From an uncultured Prevotella sp. (lineage in GTDB: Bacteria; Bacteroidota; Bacteroidia; Bacteroidales; Bacteroidaceae): a DNA stretch of 52,491 nt. This document shows, one piece after another, positions 42,456 to 49,471 of the stretch (its first letter is position 1; each line of letters begins with the position of its first letter). The stretch spans positions 1-52,491 of the forward strand of contig CAMKRS010000012.1 of assembly GCA_946415245.1 (NCBI GenBank). The letters run 5' to 3'. Under the pieces are notes generated by a model. It saw only the letters and a list, made by a program, of their open reading frames with translations. It did not search any database and was not told the origin of the DNA. A program made the position numbers and the translations under genes.

Positions 42456-43232
42456 ATGATTGACATAGCAGCACTCACCCAACACCCCGAACGCCTGGAC
42501 CGCGACACGCTCTACGAGTTGCGTTCCCTGCTGGCGCTCTATCCCTATTATCAGACGGTCCGCCTGCTGCTGTTGCAGAATCTCTATCTGCTTCATGATC
42601 CCACCTTCGACGAAGAACTGCGCCGTGCCGCCATCTATATCACCGACCGCCGTGTGCTCTTCCAGATGATCGAGGCCGTACATTATCGCCATCCGAGCAA
42701 TCCGAGTAATCAGAATACTCAGAGCGCCCAAGAAACACCGAGTACACCGAATGATCCCAGCCGCACACTCTCGCTGATCAACAACTTCCTCGACTCCATC
42801 CCTCAGGAGGGCGAGACCGAAGAAGAGAAGAAAGCCCGTGGCCGTAAGCCCACACCTGCCGATGCCGCCGTCGATTATGTCGCCTATCTGTTGGAGACCG
42901 AGGGCGAGACCTTGGGCGATGAAAAGGTGCCAGAGATGAAGGGACAGAGTCTGATTGATAATTTCATAAATGTTGACAAAGGCCGTTTCACCCTCAGCGA
43001 CGACCCCGAGACTCCGTCTATCGCCGATGAGACATCCGAAACTGATGAAAATGAGTCGAGTGAGGGCATCTTTACCGAAACTTTGGCCCGAATTTACATA
43101 AAACAGGGCAAATATTCGCAGGCTCTTGAAATTATTCAGCGATTAAGTTTGGTTTATCCGAAAAAAAATGCTTACTTTGCAGACCAAATCCGCTTTTTAA
43201 AGAAGTTGATTATTAATAACAAAACAAAATAA
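42456..43232 (+). CDS. TPR-like protein between lptE and secG
   Basis: A 258-residue protein without signal peptide. The N-terminal part (LYELRSLLALYPYYQTVRLL, DEELRRAAIYITDRRVLFQM) is helical, the middle is acidic and low in complexity, and the C terminus has a TPR-like helix pair (TLARIYIKQGKYSQALEIIQ, LVYPKKNAYFADQIRFLKKL). In Bacteroidales a protein like this sits between the LptE-like gene and secG. Function unknown; an assembly or scaffold role is a guess from the helices. Confidence 0.8.
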   Translation: MIDIAALTQHPERLDRDTLYELRSLLALYPYYQTVRLLLLQNLYLLHDPTFDEELRRAAIYITDRRVLFQMIEAVHYRHPSNPSNQNTQSAQETPSTPNDPSRTLSLINNFLDSIPQEGETEEEKKARGRKPTPADAAVDYVAYLLETEGETLGDEKVPEMKGQSLIDNFINVDKGRFTLSDDPETPSIADETSETDENESSEGIFTETLARIYIKQGKYSQALEIIQRLSLVYPKKNAYFADQIRFLKKLIINNKTK

Positions 43233-43243
43233 CAGTAAAAAAG

Positions 43244-43633
43244 ATGTACACATTATTTGTAATTTTCATCGTAGTAGCAGCCGTGCTGATGATTGGCATC
43301 GTGCTCATCCAGGAGTCTAAGGGTGGCGGTCTGGCTTCCAACTTCTCCTCCTACAATCAGATTGGTGGTGTCCGCAAGACCACCGACTTCATCGAGAAGA
43401 CCACATGGGGTCTCGCAGCCGCAATGGTTGTGCTCAGCGTTGTCTGCGCATATGTGGCTCCCCAGAGTACTACCAGCGGTTCTGTGATGGAGAACATCGA
43501 GGCTCCCGCCACGAATCCCAACAACCTGCCTGGCTTCGGTGCCAGTCAGCAGAAGGAAGCTGCTCCTGCTAAGGACGCCGCTCCCGCAGCCGAGGCTCCT
43601 GCCAAGGAAGCTCCCGCACAGCCTGCACAGTAA
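43244..43633 (+). CDS. secG: Preprotein translocase subunit SecG
   Basis: A 129-residue protein with two membrane segments (LFVIFIVVAAVLMIGIVLIQ and TWGLAAAMVVLSVVCAYVA). They are joined by the family loop QESKGGGLASNFSSYNQIGG. SecG supports the SecYE channel during protein export. The C-terminal tail is rich in Ala, Pro and Lys (PAKDAAPAAEAPAKEAPAQ), common in Bacteroidota SecG. It follows the TPR-like gene by 11 nt and ends the operon at the terminator at 43661. Confidence 0.94.
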   Translation: MYTLFVIFIVVAAVLMIGIVLIQESKGGGLASNFSSYNQIGGVRKTTDFIEKTTWGLAAAMVVLSVVCAYVAPQSTTSGSVMENIEAPATNPNNLPGFGASQQKEAAPAKDAAPAAEAPAKEAPAQPAQ

Positions 43634-43660
43634 TCCTAAAAAGGGGTTCATTAAATTTAA

Positions 43661-43690
43661 AAGAGGGTTCCAATCGAAACCCTCTTTTTT
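43661..43690. terminator. Bidirectional intrinsic terminator between secG and greA
   Basis: The stem AAGAGGGTT / AACCCTCTT with an 8-nt loop is followed by TTTT and preceded by AAAA-type sequence. It serves both convergent genes. Confidence 0.85.
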
Positions 43691-43692
43691 CT

Positions 43693-44163
43693 TTATTGAC
43701 TGATACTCTCAATGCGGAGTTTCAGCAGTCCCGCAGGCACCCTCACCTCTACCACATCTCCCACCTTCTTGTTCAGCAGCGCCTGTGCGATGGGCGAATT
43801 AATAGAGATCTTCGCCTCGCGGAGGTTCGCCTCGTGCGGACTGGCGATGGTATAGGTCATCCGCGCATTGTTGCCCAGATTGGTCATCTCCACCTTGCTC
43901 AGCAACTGGACGCTGTCGGATGCCAGTCGCGACATATCCACCACTCGCGCGTTGGCCAGCACCTTCTGCTTGAAGCGTATCTGCCCCAACAACCTCGACT
44001 GCTCGCGCTTGGCGGCATGATACTCGAAGTTCTCACTCAGGTCGCCCTTGTCGCGCGCCTCAGCGATAGCCTCACGCACCTGAGGCAGTTCCACACTCTC
44101 CAACTGATGCAGCTCGGCCACCAGCTTATCGTAGCCTTCCTGCGACATATACTCAAAACTCAT
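43693..44163 (-). CDS. greA: Transcription elongation factor GreA
   Basis: A 156-residue protein that rescues backtracked RNA polymerase by stimulating transcript cleavage. The N-terminal coiled coil (YDKLVAELHQLESVELPQVR, EAIAEARDKGDLSENFEYHA) carries the acidic tip DLSENFEY. The C-terminal FKBP-like part has NSPIAQALLNKKVGDVVEVR. It is transcribed alone, from the -7 box at 44191-44198, toward the shared terminator. Confidence 0.96.
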   Translation of the reverse strand: MSFEYMSQEGYDKLVAELHQLESVELPQVREAIAEARDKGDLSENFEYHAAKREQSRLLGQIRFKQKVLANARVVDMSRLASDSVQLLSKVEMTNLGNNARMTYTIASPHEANLREAKISINSPIAQALLNKKVGDVVEVRVPAGLLKLRIESISQ

Positions 44164-44190
44164 ATCAGTCTTCTCTTATTAATTGGGGGA

Positions 44191-44248
44191 CAAAGTTACA
44201 AAAAGTTTGTGAGATAACGGTGTGTTTCGCGGATTTTTTGTAATTTTG
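44191..44248. promoter_or_regulatory. Divergent -7 boxes between greA and the fucose-isomerase-like gene
   Basis: TAACTTTG on the minus strand (44191-44198) points to greA. TAATTTTG on the plus strand (44241-44248) points to the gene at 44270. Confidence 0.6.
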
Positions 44249-44269
44249 CGGCATAAACAGTTTTTTAAG

Positions 44270-45481
44270 ATGAAGGAATACAAGATTGCTATCTACACGC
44301 TGACATCGACGTTGCACGATGAGAAGGCGGTAAGTGCCGTCACCAGCGAGTTTCTGGAGAGTCTCGGCATCACGTACGACCTGAAAGGTTCAGACTATAG
44401 TGACTACGGCACCTGCGACCTCAGTCTGATCTATGTGCGCACGGGCGGCACCGAGGGCATCTTCAAAAGCCTGCTCCCTGAACTGCAGGCCAAGAGCCGC
44501 CGACCGTTCTATCTGCTGACATCAGGCAAGAGCAATTCGCTGGCGGCATCGATGGAGATACTCTCCTATCTGCGGCAGCACGATATCCGAGGCGAGATCC
44601 TTCACGGCAGCACAGCATATATCGCCCAGCGCATCAGCCTGCTGGCGATGGTGGAACAAGCCCAACGACAGCTTCAAGGCGCCCGTCTAGGCATCATCGG
44701 CCAACCGTCAGACTGGCTCATCTCTAGTCACGCCGACCAAAAGACAGTCTTGGAGCGCTTGGGCATCGAACTCGTTGACATCCCCATCGAGGAACTGCTC
44801 AGCACCATCGACATGAAAGGCGCCGAGACCGTCACCGATCAGGTGGGCATCCAACAATCGATACCTGGTGCCTTGAAGATCTACGAGGCGCTGAAAACGA
44901 TCGTCGAGAGCCATCATCTTCAGGGCTTTACACTGCGTTGCTTCGACCTGCTGACAACGGTGAAGAATACAGGTTGTCTGGCCCTTGCGAAACTGAATGC
45001 CGAGGGCTATGTAGCTGGTTGTGAAGGCGATGTGCCGGCGATGCTATCGATGATGATCGTACGCTCGCTGCTGGGCTTCTCAGGATTCCAGGCCAATCCC
45101 GCACACATCAATCCTGAGACGGGCGAGATGCTTTTCGCCCACTGCACCATCCCACTCGATATGGTTATGGAGTATGAGTTCGACACGCATTTCGAGTCGG
45201 GCATCGGCGTAGGCATCAGAGGATTCATGAAGGAGGGGCCTGTCACCATCTTCAAGGTCTCAGGCGACCTCTCGCGTTATTTCGTGGCCGAGGGCTTGCT
45301 GACGCACAATCAGGCGAAGCCCGATCTCTGCCGCACGCAACAGGTCATCCAACTGTCTGACAAGAGCCAGACCGCTTATTTCCTGACCAATCCCATCGGC
45401 AACCATCACATCATCATGCCTGGCTACCATCGCGACCTCATCACCGCCCTGCTTCACAGCCTCGGGTTTACAATACTTTAA
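44270..45481 (+). CDS. L-fucose/L-arabinose isomerase-like protein
   Basis: A 403-residue protein starting MKEYKIAIYTLTSTLHDEKA. Its N-terminal Rossmann-like half (RTGGTEGIFKSLLPELQAKS, LLTSGKSNSLAASMEILSYL, RLGIIGQPSDWLISS) and C-terminal half (GCLALAKLNAEGYVAGCEGD, VPAMLSMMIVRSLLG, ANPAHINPETGEMLFAHCTI) follow the FucI/AraA fold. Members of this shorter group lack a proven substrate, so isomerase activity is only inferred. No sugar kinase, aldolase or transporter is adjacent. Confidence 0.75.
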   Translation: MKEYKIAIYTLTSTLHDEKAVSAVTSEFLESLGITYDLKGSDYSDYGTCDLSLIYVRTGGTEGIFKSLLPELQAKSRRPFYLLTSGKSNSLAASMEILSYLRQHDIRGEILHGSTAYIAQRISLLAMVEQAQRQLQGARLGIIGQPSDWLISSHADQKTVLERLGIELVDIPIEELLSTIDMKGAETVTDQVGIQQSIPGALKIYEALKTIVESHHLQGFTLRCFDLLTTVKNTGCLALAKLNAEGYVAGCEGDVPAMLSMMIVRSLLGFSGFQANPAHINPETGEMLFAHCTIPLDMVMEYEFDTHFESGIGVGIRGFMKEGPVTIFKVSGDLSRYFVAEGLLTHNQAKPDLCRTQQVIQLSDKSQTAYFLTNPIGNHHIIMPGYHRDLITALLHSLGFTIL

Positions 45482-45488
45482 GAAGATT

Positions 45489-45728
45489 ATGACAGAAAAT
45501 AGTGAGAAAACATCAAAAATGAAGGTTTTGTTGATTAACGGAAGCCCCAGAGCGAACGGAAATACGTTTACGGCTCTGAGCGAGGTGGCAAAGACCCTGA
45601 ACGAAGAGGGAATGCAGACCATGCGGACGCTTGGGCGTAATATGGCCTGGATGATTCGCAAGCTGAATGTCAGTGAGGATGGTCATCCAGAACTGGAGAG
45701 TCCTTTGAGAACCAACTTCATCCGATGA
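45489..45728 (+). pseudogene. NAD(P)H-dependent FMN oxidoreductase with the middle deleted
   Basis: The frame encodes only 79 residues. MKVLLINGSPRANGNTFTAL (from the ATG at 45519) is the canonical phosphate-binding start of flavodoxin-fold oxidoreductases. It then jumps to QTMRTLGRNMAWMIRKLN and ends LRTNFIR, the typical C terminus of the same family (about 190-200 residues). Roughly 110-120 residues, including most of the fold, are missing, yet the frame is kept. It cannot form a working oxidoreductase unless the peptide has a new role. Confidence 0.8.
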
Positions 45729-45750
45729 CGTTTTTAATCTGAACTATCAA

Positions 45751-46137
45751 ATGAAGAAGATTTTGACTTGTTTATTCGCCGCACTTGGGCTTACTACAGC
45801 TTGTGGCCAGGTGAATTATGAAAATTATGATGTGAAGGAGTTTGCCGAACTGATAACAGACTCCAACGTAGTAATCCTCGACGTGCGTAAGGCCGATGAG
45901 TTTGCCGAAGGGCATATCAAGGGCGCCATCCTTATCGACCAGTTCCAAAGTGACTTCGTGGAACAGGCTAAGGCTAAGTTGCCGATAGACAAAACCATCG
46001 CCGTCTATTGCCGCAGTGGTCGTCGCTCAGCCAATGCAGCCGGAAAGTTGGCCGATGTTGGCTACAAGTGCGTGAACCTCAAAGGAGGTATTATTGCTTG
46101 GAAAGAGGCGAATATGCCAGTAGTTAAAGAAGGATAG
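45751..46137 (+). CDS. Rhodanese-like lipoprotein
   Basis: A 128-residue protein with a lipoprotein signal (MKKILTCLFAALGLTTACGQ). It has a single rhodanese domain with VVILDVRKADEFAEGHIKGA and the active-site loop AVYCRSGRRSANAAGKL, where the cysteine carries sulfane sulphur. GYKCVNLKGGIIAWKEANMP ends the fold. It may act in periplasmic sulphur or redox chemistry. It overlaps the convergent MsrA-fusion gene by 14 nt. Confidence 0.92.
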   Translation: MKKILTCLFAALGLTTACGQVNYENYDVKEFAELITDSNVVILDVRKADEFAEGHIKGAILIDQFQSDFVEQAKAKLPIDKTIAVYCRSGRRSANAAGKLADVGYKCVNLKGGIIAWKEANMPVVKEG

Positions 46138-47041
46138 ATCTGGCCTTAGCTTTCCTTGCAAACTCGAATAGCGACAGAGGCAAGTGGCAATAGCCATCGG
46201 GATTTTTGTCGAGATAATCCTGATGATACTCTTCTGCTGTGTAGAAGTTCTGCAGAGGCAGTTTCTCTACTGCTAACGGCTGATCGTAGTTCTTTTGTTC
46301 TTCGGCAAAGACCTTCTCGATGACGGGCAAATCCGCAGGATCAGTATAGTAGACACCAGTACGATAGCGAGTCCCCTCATCGTGTCCCTGCTTGTTAAGA
46401 CTTGTAGGATCGATGGCCTTGAAGAACATCCTCAGCAGGAATTCGAGGCTGACCACATCAGGATAGAACCGCACAAAGACTGTCTCTGCAAAGCCTGTCT
46501 GATCGGTATATACCTCCTTATAAGTCGGATTCTCCGTATGTCCGTTGGCGAATCCCACTTCCGTCAGGACCACGCCCTCAATCTGCTTAAAGTAATGTTC
46601 CGTTCCCCAGAAGCAACCACCAGCAAGGTAAATATCCTTTGTGGGTTTTGTTTCAAGAATCCCATCCACCTCATGCTCAACGAATGGCCCAGCTTTGCAC
46701 TCCAGCAGGACACTCGGCTCTAAGCACTCCAATCCGTGCCAGACGTTCTTGGGAATGTCCACACCATATCGACCACTCTCCTGGCTGATGACGCAGGATT
46801 CCACAATCTCGCCCTCGTCATTGTAAGTTGTCACGCGAACCTTTCCTTTCAGTATCACAAAGGTCTCGTCCTTGTCAGGATGGTGATGCACAGGAATAAA
46901 TGTGCCTGGTTCCAATGCGTTGAGGAAACGGTGGCACTTGTCCTGCAAACTCTGATGAAAGTTGTAGTTCTTCCTCAGTCTCGGCGACTTCTTGGCTTCT
47001 TCTGCCAAATCATTCATTAACTGTTCGTCTATTATCTTCAT
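46124..47041 (-). CDS. msrA: WbuC-like cupin fused to peptide methionine sulfoxide reductase A
   Basis: A 305-residue protein with two domains. Residues about 1-130 form a cupin of the WbuC type (IIDEQLMNDLAEEAKKSPRL, IPVHHHPDKDETFVILKGKV, YGVDIPKNVWHGLECLEPSV). Residues about 136-305 form MsrA, with the catalytic IYLAGGCFWGTEHYFKQIEG, then GFANGHTENPTYKEVYTDQT and AEEYHQDYLDKNPDGYCHL. MsrA repairs methionine-S-sulfoxide; the cupin role is unknown. There is no signal peptide. I know these domains mainly as separate proteins, so the fusion is notable. It lies downstream of the ElaA-like gene. Confidence 0.9.
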   Translation of the reverse strand: MKIIDEQLMNDLAEEAKKSPRLRKNYNFHQSLQDKCHRFLNALEPGTFIPVHHHPDKDETFVILKGKVRVTTYNDEGEIVESCVISQESGRYGVDIPKNVWHGLECLEPSVLLECKAGPFVEHEVDGILETKPTKDIYLAGGCFWGTEHYFKQIEGVVLTEVGFANGHTENPTYKEVYTDQTGFAETVFVRFYPDVVSLEFLLRMFFKAIDPTSLNKQGHDEGTRYRTGVYYTDPADLPVIEKVFAEEQKNYDQPLAVEKLPLQNFYTAEEYHQDYLDKNPDGYCHLPLSLFEFARKAKARSILL

Positions 47042-47052
47042 ATCAATTCACT

Positions 47053-47502
47053 TCATTCTTTTGTCCAAGTCATTTTAATATGCGGGATACCGTCAAGCAT
47101 GAAGGTGTCGGATGACTGCTTGAATCCTACGCTTTCATAGAATCCTTTGGCGTACTCCTGAGCCTCAATGTCTATGAGTGTCGCGCCGAAATGCTCTATT
47201 GCAGCATCAATGGCATAAAGCATGATCTGCTTGCCATAACCTTTGCCTCGTTCTGTGGTGATGACCCTGCCTATCGAAATTTCCTTCATGTGGGTACCTG
47301 CCGGGCATACACGAGCCAAGGCAACGATCTTATCTGCTTCGGTCATCCACAAGTGGATGGACTTCTGGTCATCTCCATCCATGTCCTGATAGACGCAGTT
47401 CTGCTCAACCACGAACACCTCGCTTCGTACTCTAAGGAGTTCATATAGCTCGTCCGTAGTCAGTTCCTGGTACGTTTTCTTATACAGTATCGGCTCGTTC
47501 AT
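47053..47502 (-). CDS. ElaA-like GNAT acetyltransferase
   Basis: A 149-residue protein of the GNAT fold. The N-terminal ELTTDELYELLRVRSEVFVV followed by EQNCVYQDMDGDD is characteristic of the ElaA group. The acetyl-CoA-binding segment is SIGRVITTERGKGYGKQIML, and AQEYAKGFYESVGFKQSSDT completes the fold. The substrate is unknown. Its start overlaps the stop of the carbonic anhydrase remnant by 4 nt, and the cupin-MsrA gene follows after 11 nt. Confidence 0.9.
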   Translation of the reverse strand: MNEPILYKKTYQELTTDELYELLRVRSEVFVVEQNCVYQDMDGDDQKSIHLWMTEADKIVALARVCPAGTHMKEISIGRVITTERGKGYGKQIMLYAIDAAIEHFGATLIDIEAQEYAKGFYESVGFKQSSDTFMLDGIPHIKMTWTKE

Positions 47503-47825
47503 ACTATCTCTTTTAACGCTCCAGTCTCTGAATCGATGATAAACCCACGAACTACAATGTCCCTCGGCACCAACGGATGAGTCTTGATGGTCTCAACGGT
47601 CTTACGGACTGATGTTGGTGTGTCCTTGAATCCCTCCAGCCATTGGTCGAGGTCTATGCCACACTTGCGGATGGTGTCGAGCGTTTCATCCGTCACGCCA
47701 CGGGCAATCATCTCATGATGGAAGTGATCATAACTCATATGGCAGGCTCCGCAGTGAGAGTGTGCCACGAAGCTCTTATTGAAGTCAATAATCTGGTCTA
47801 TCATACTCATAATACCTAAAATCAT
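47499..47825 (-). pseudogene. Beta-carbonic anhydrase with the middle deleted
   Basis: A 108-residue frame. SMIDQIIDFNKSFVA matches the N terminus of Bacteroidales beta-carbonic anhydrases and is joined directly to AHSHCGACHMSYDHFHHEMI, GVTDETLDTIRKCGIDLDQW and HPLVPRDIVVRGFIIDSETG, the C-terminal half. About 70-75 residues in between are absent, including the CxDxR zinc and catalytic dyad; only the HxxC zinc ligands remain. The frame is preserved. It is first in a three-gene run with elaA-like and cupin-msrA genes and keeps a promoter box (47841-47848), so it is probably still transcribed. Confidence 0.82.
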
Positions 47826-47840
47826 TTAAAATCAGAGGGC

Positions 47841-47877
47841 AAAGGTACTCATAATTCCATGATTATTTGTACCTTTG
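47841..47877. promoter_or_regulatory. Divergent -7 boxes at 47841-47848 (-) and 47870-47877 (+)
   Basis: TACCTTTG on the minus strand drives the carbonic anhydrase remnant and the two genes behind it. TACCTTTG on the plus strand drives the cyclophilin gene with a leader of about 20 nt. Confidence 0.65.
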
Positions 47878-47898
47878 CACAAAATATTAGGATAGTTT

Positions 47899-48627
47899 AT
47901 GAAAGTAAAGATTCAAACCATGCTGGGTGACATCGTAATTCGCCTTTACGACGAGACTCCAATCCATCGCGACAATTTCTTGAAATTGGCAAAGGAGGGT
48001 TATTATGATGGGACGCTGTTCCATCGCGTGATTAAGAACTTTATGATTCAGGGCGGTGACCCTGATTCCAAGGGCGCACCTGCTGGTAAGATGCTGGGGG
48101 TTGGTGGACCTGACTACACGCTTGAAGCCGAGATAAAGGATGGCTTATTCCATAAGCGTGGCGCATTGGCTGCTGCACGTCAGGGCGACGAGGTGAATCC
48201 TGAACGCCGTAGTAGCGGTTCGCAATTCTATATCGTCTGGGGAGATGTGTACAACGAAGGTCAGCTTCGTCAGTTCTCCAAGCAGCTGAGAATGCAGAAA
48301 GTGCAGGATACCTTTAACAAGCTTGCTGCCGAGCATCGTTCAGAGATTATGCAGATGCGCCGAGACAGGAATCGTGAGGGACTTCAGGAACTGCAAGACA
48401 AACTGGCTGCAGAAGCTGAGAGCAAGGTCGGCAAGTCTGGGCTGACCGATGAACAACTGAAGATTTACTCAACTGTTGGCGGTACTCCCCATCTTGACGG
48501 TCAATATACTGTGTTTGGCGAAGTGGAGGATGGTCTTGATGTGGTTGAAATGATTCAAGGCACAGCTACAGGACGCGCTGACAGACCCGTTGATGATATT
48601 GAGATGAGAATGACAGTAATTAAATAA
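47899..48627 (+). CDS. Cyclophilin-type peptidyl-prolyl isomerase
   Basis: A 242-residue protein without signal peptide. Cyclophilin signatures are LAKEGYYDGTLFHRVIKNFM, IQGGDPDSKGAPAGKMLG, EAEIKDGLFHKRGALAAARQ, GSQFYIVWGD and PHLDGQYTVFGEVEDGLDVV. A charged helical insertion of about 70 residues (LRMQKVQDTFNKLAAEHRSE and onward) sits between the two halves, as in some Bacteroidota members. It catalyses proline isomerisation in protein folding. Its stop shares a base with the ATG of the next gene (TAATG). Confidence 0.93.
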   Translation: MKVKIQTMLGDIVIRLYDETPIHRDNFLKLAKEGYYDGTLFHRVIKNFMIQGGDPDSKGAPAGKMLGVGGPDYTLEAEIKDGLFHKRGALAAARQGDEVNPERRSSGSQFYIVWGDVYNEGQLRQFSKQLRMQKVQDTFNKLAAEHRSEIMQMRRDRNREGLQELQDKLAAEAESKVGKSGLTDEQLKIYSTVGGTPHLDGQYTVFGEVEDGLDVVEMIQGTATGRADRPVDDIEMRMTVIK

Positions 48628-48932
48628 TGGTACAGCAAATAGAAATAACCCTGAAACCGAAACGTCGCGGATTCCATCTTGTGACGAGCGAGATAGTAAG
48701 TCAGTTGCCGAAACTGCCGAAGACCGGCATTGTGAACATCTTCACGAAACACACCAGTTGCGGACTGAGCATCAACGAAAACTGTGATCCAGATGTTCGC
48801 GTCGATATGGAGACTATCTTCAACCGATTGGTTCCAGAGAATCGTCCTGAGTATGAGCATACGCTGGAGGGTGCCGACGATATAAAAGACATCTCCCCTG
48901 AATTTCACATTCTATCGAAGAAAAATGTGTAA
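48627..48932 (+). pseudogene. YjbQ-like (UPF0047) protein, C-terminally truncated
   Basis: A 101-residue frame that starts like YjbQ (MVQQIEITLKPKRRGFHLVT, TKHTSCGLSINENCDPDVRV, NRLVPENRPEYEHTLEGADD). It departs from the family at about residue 90 and ends SPEFHILSKKNV, which is read from a hairpin. Full-length members have about 138 residues and end with a conserved GTWQGIYL segment that is missing here. The family is structurally known and has been linked to thiamin phosphate synthase activity. A rearrangement at about 48895 has removed its end. Confidence 0.8.
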
Positions 48933-48962
48933 AATATCACACTTTTCGACGATAGAATGTGA
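48905..48962. repeat. Imperfect 25-bp inverted repeat at the yjbQ break
   Basis: TCACATTCTATCG (48905-48917) and CGATAGAATGTGA (48950-48962) are perfect inverted repeats. They continue imperfectly inward (AGAAAAATGTG / CACACTTTTCG) to a TAAAATAT loop. It may be the end of a mobile element or a terminator for the cyclophilin/yjbQ transcript. Confidence 0.75.
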
Positions 48963-48983
48963 TTTCGGCTATTGACAAAGAGA

Positions 48984-49460
48984 TTACCTGCAATCGAAAA
49001 GGATCTTGCGGCGGTTATCCTTCGGACGCACGGCGAAGTGAATCCAATAGGTGGTACCACGCTTCTCGAGGATTAACTCATCAAATTCGCGCTTGGTACC
49101 ATCAGAGATGTCGAGCAAGAGACAGGCATAACGTATCATTTGCTCTGGGCCCAGACATTTAATATCGACGGCGCAACCCGTCAGATGATTCGAGCCCTTC
49201 GCACCACCACACATCCGATTCACCTCCTCGCTTCGATACCCGCTATTGATAATAACGGGCAATTCTTCTCCTGCCTCACCATATTTTCGACTGTATCGCT
49301 CCCTCAGAATCTCCAGCCAACCGCAGATCCTCTTGAGATTTTCGATTGCTACATGCGATGGGATGTTCCCATCTAAGGGATGATAACTCGTTTTAATGAG
49401 CTCCCCCAGCGAAAAATGTGGGGAGAGCTTTGCTTGTTTATTCATTTCTACTTCGTTCAT
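48984..49460 (-). CDS. M15 family D-Ala-D-Ala carboxypeptidase-like protein
   Basis: A 158-residue protein with the M15A zinc motif: IINSGYRSEEVNRMCGGAKG, then SNHLTGCAVDIK (H-x6-D ligands) and YWIHFAVRPKDNRRKI with the last histidine. The N-terminal part (LSPHFSLGELIKTSYHPLDG) is the usual start of the family. Such genes accompany DUF3987 and HU-like genes in Bacteroidales accessory loci and resemble phage endolysins. No signal peptide is present. A second start at MNKQAKLS, 15 nt further in, is equally possible. It follows the DUF3987 gene by 11 nt. Confidence 0.88.
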   Translation of the reverse strand: MNEVEMNKQAKLSPHFSLGELIKTSYHPLDGNIPSHVAIENLKRICGWLEILRERYSRKYGEAGEELPVIINSGYRSEEVNRMCGGAKGSNHLTGCAVDIKCLGPEQMIRYACLLLDISDGTKREFDELILEKRGTTYWIHFAVRPKDNRRKILFDCR

Positions 49461-49471
49461 AATAATAATGT

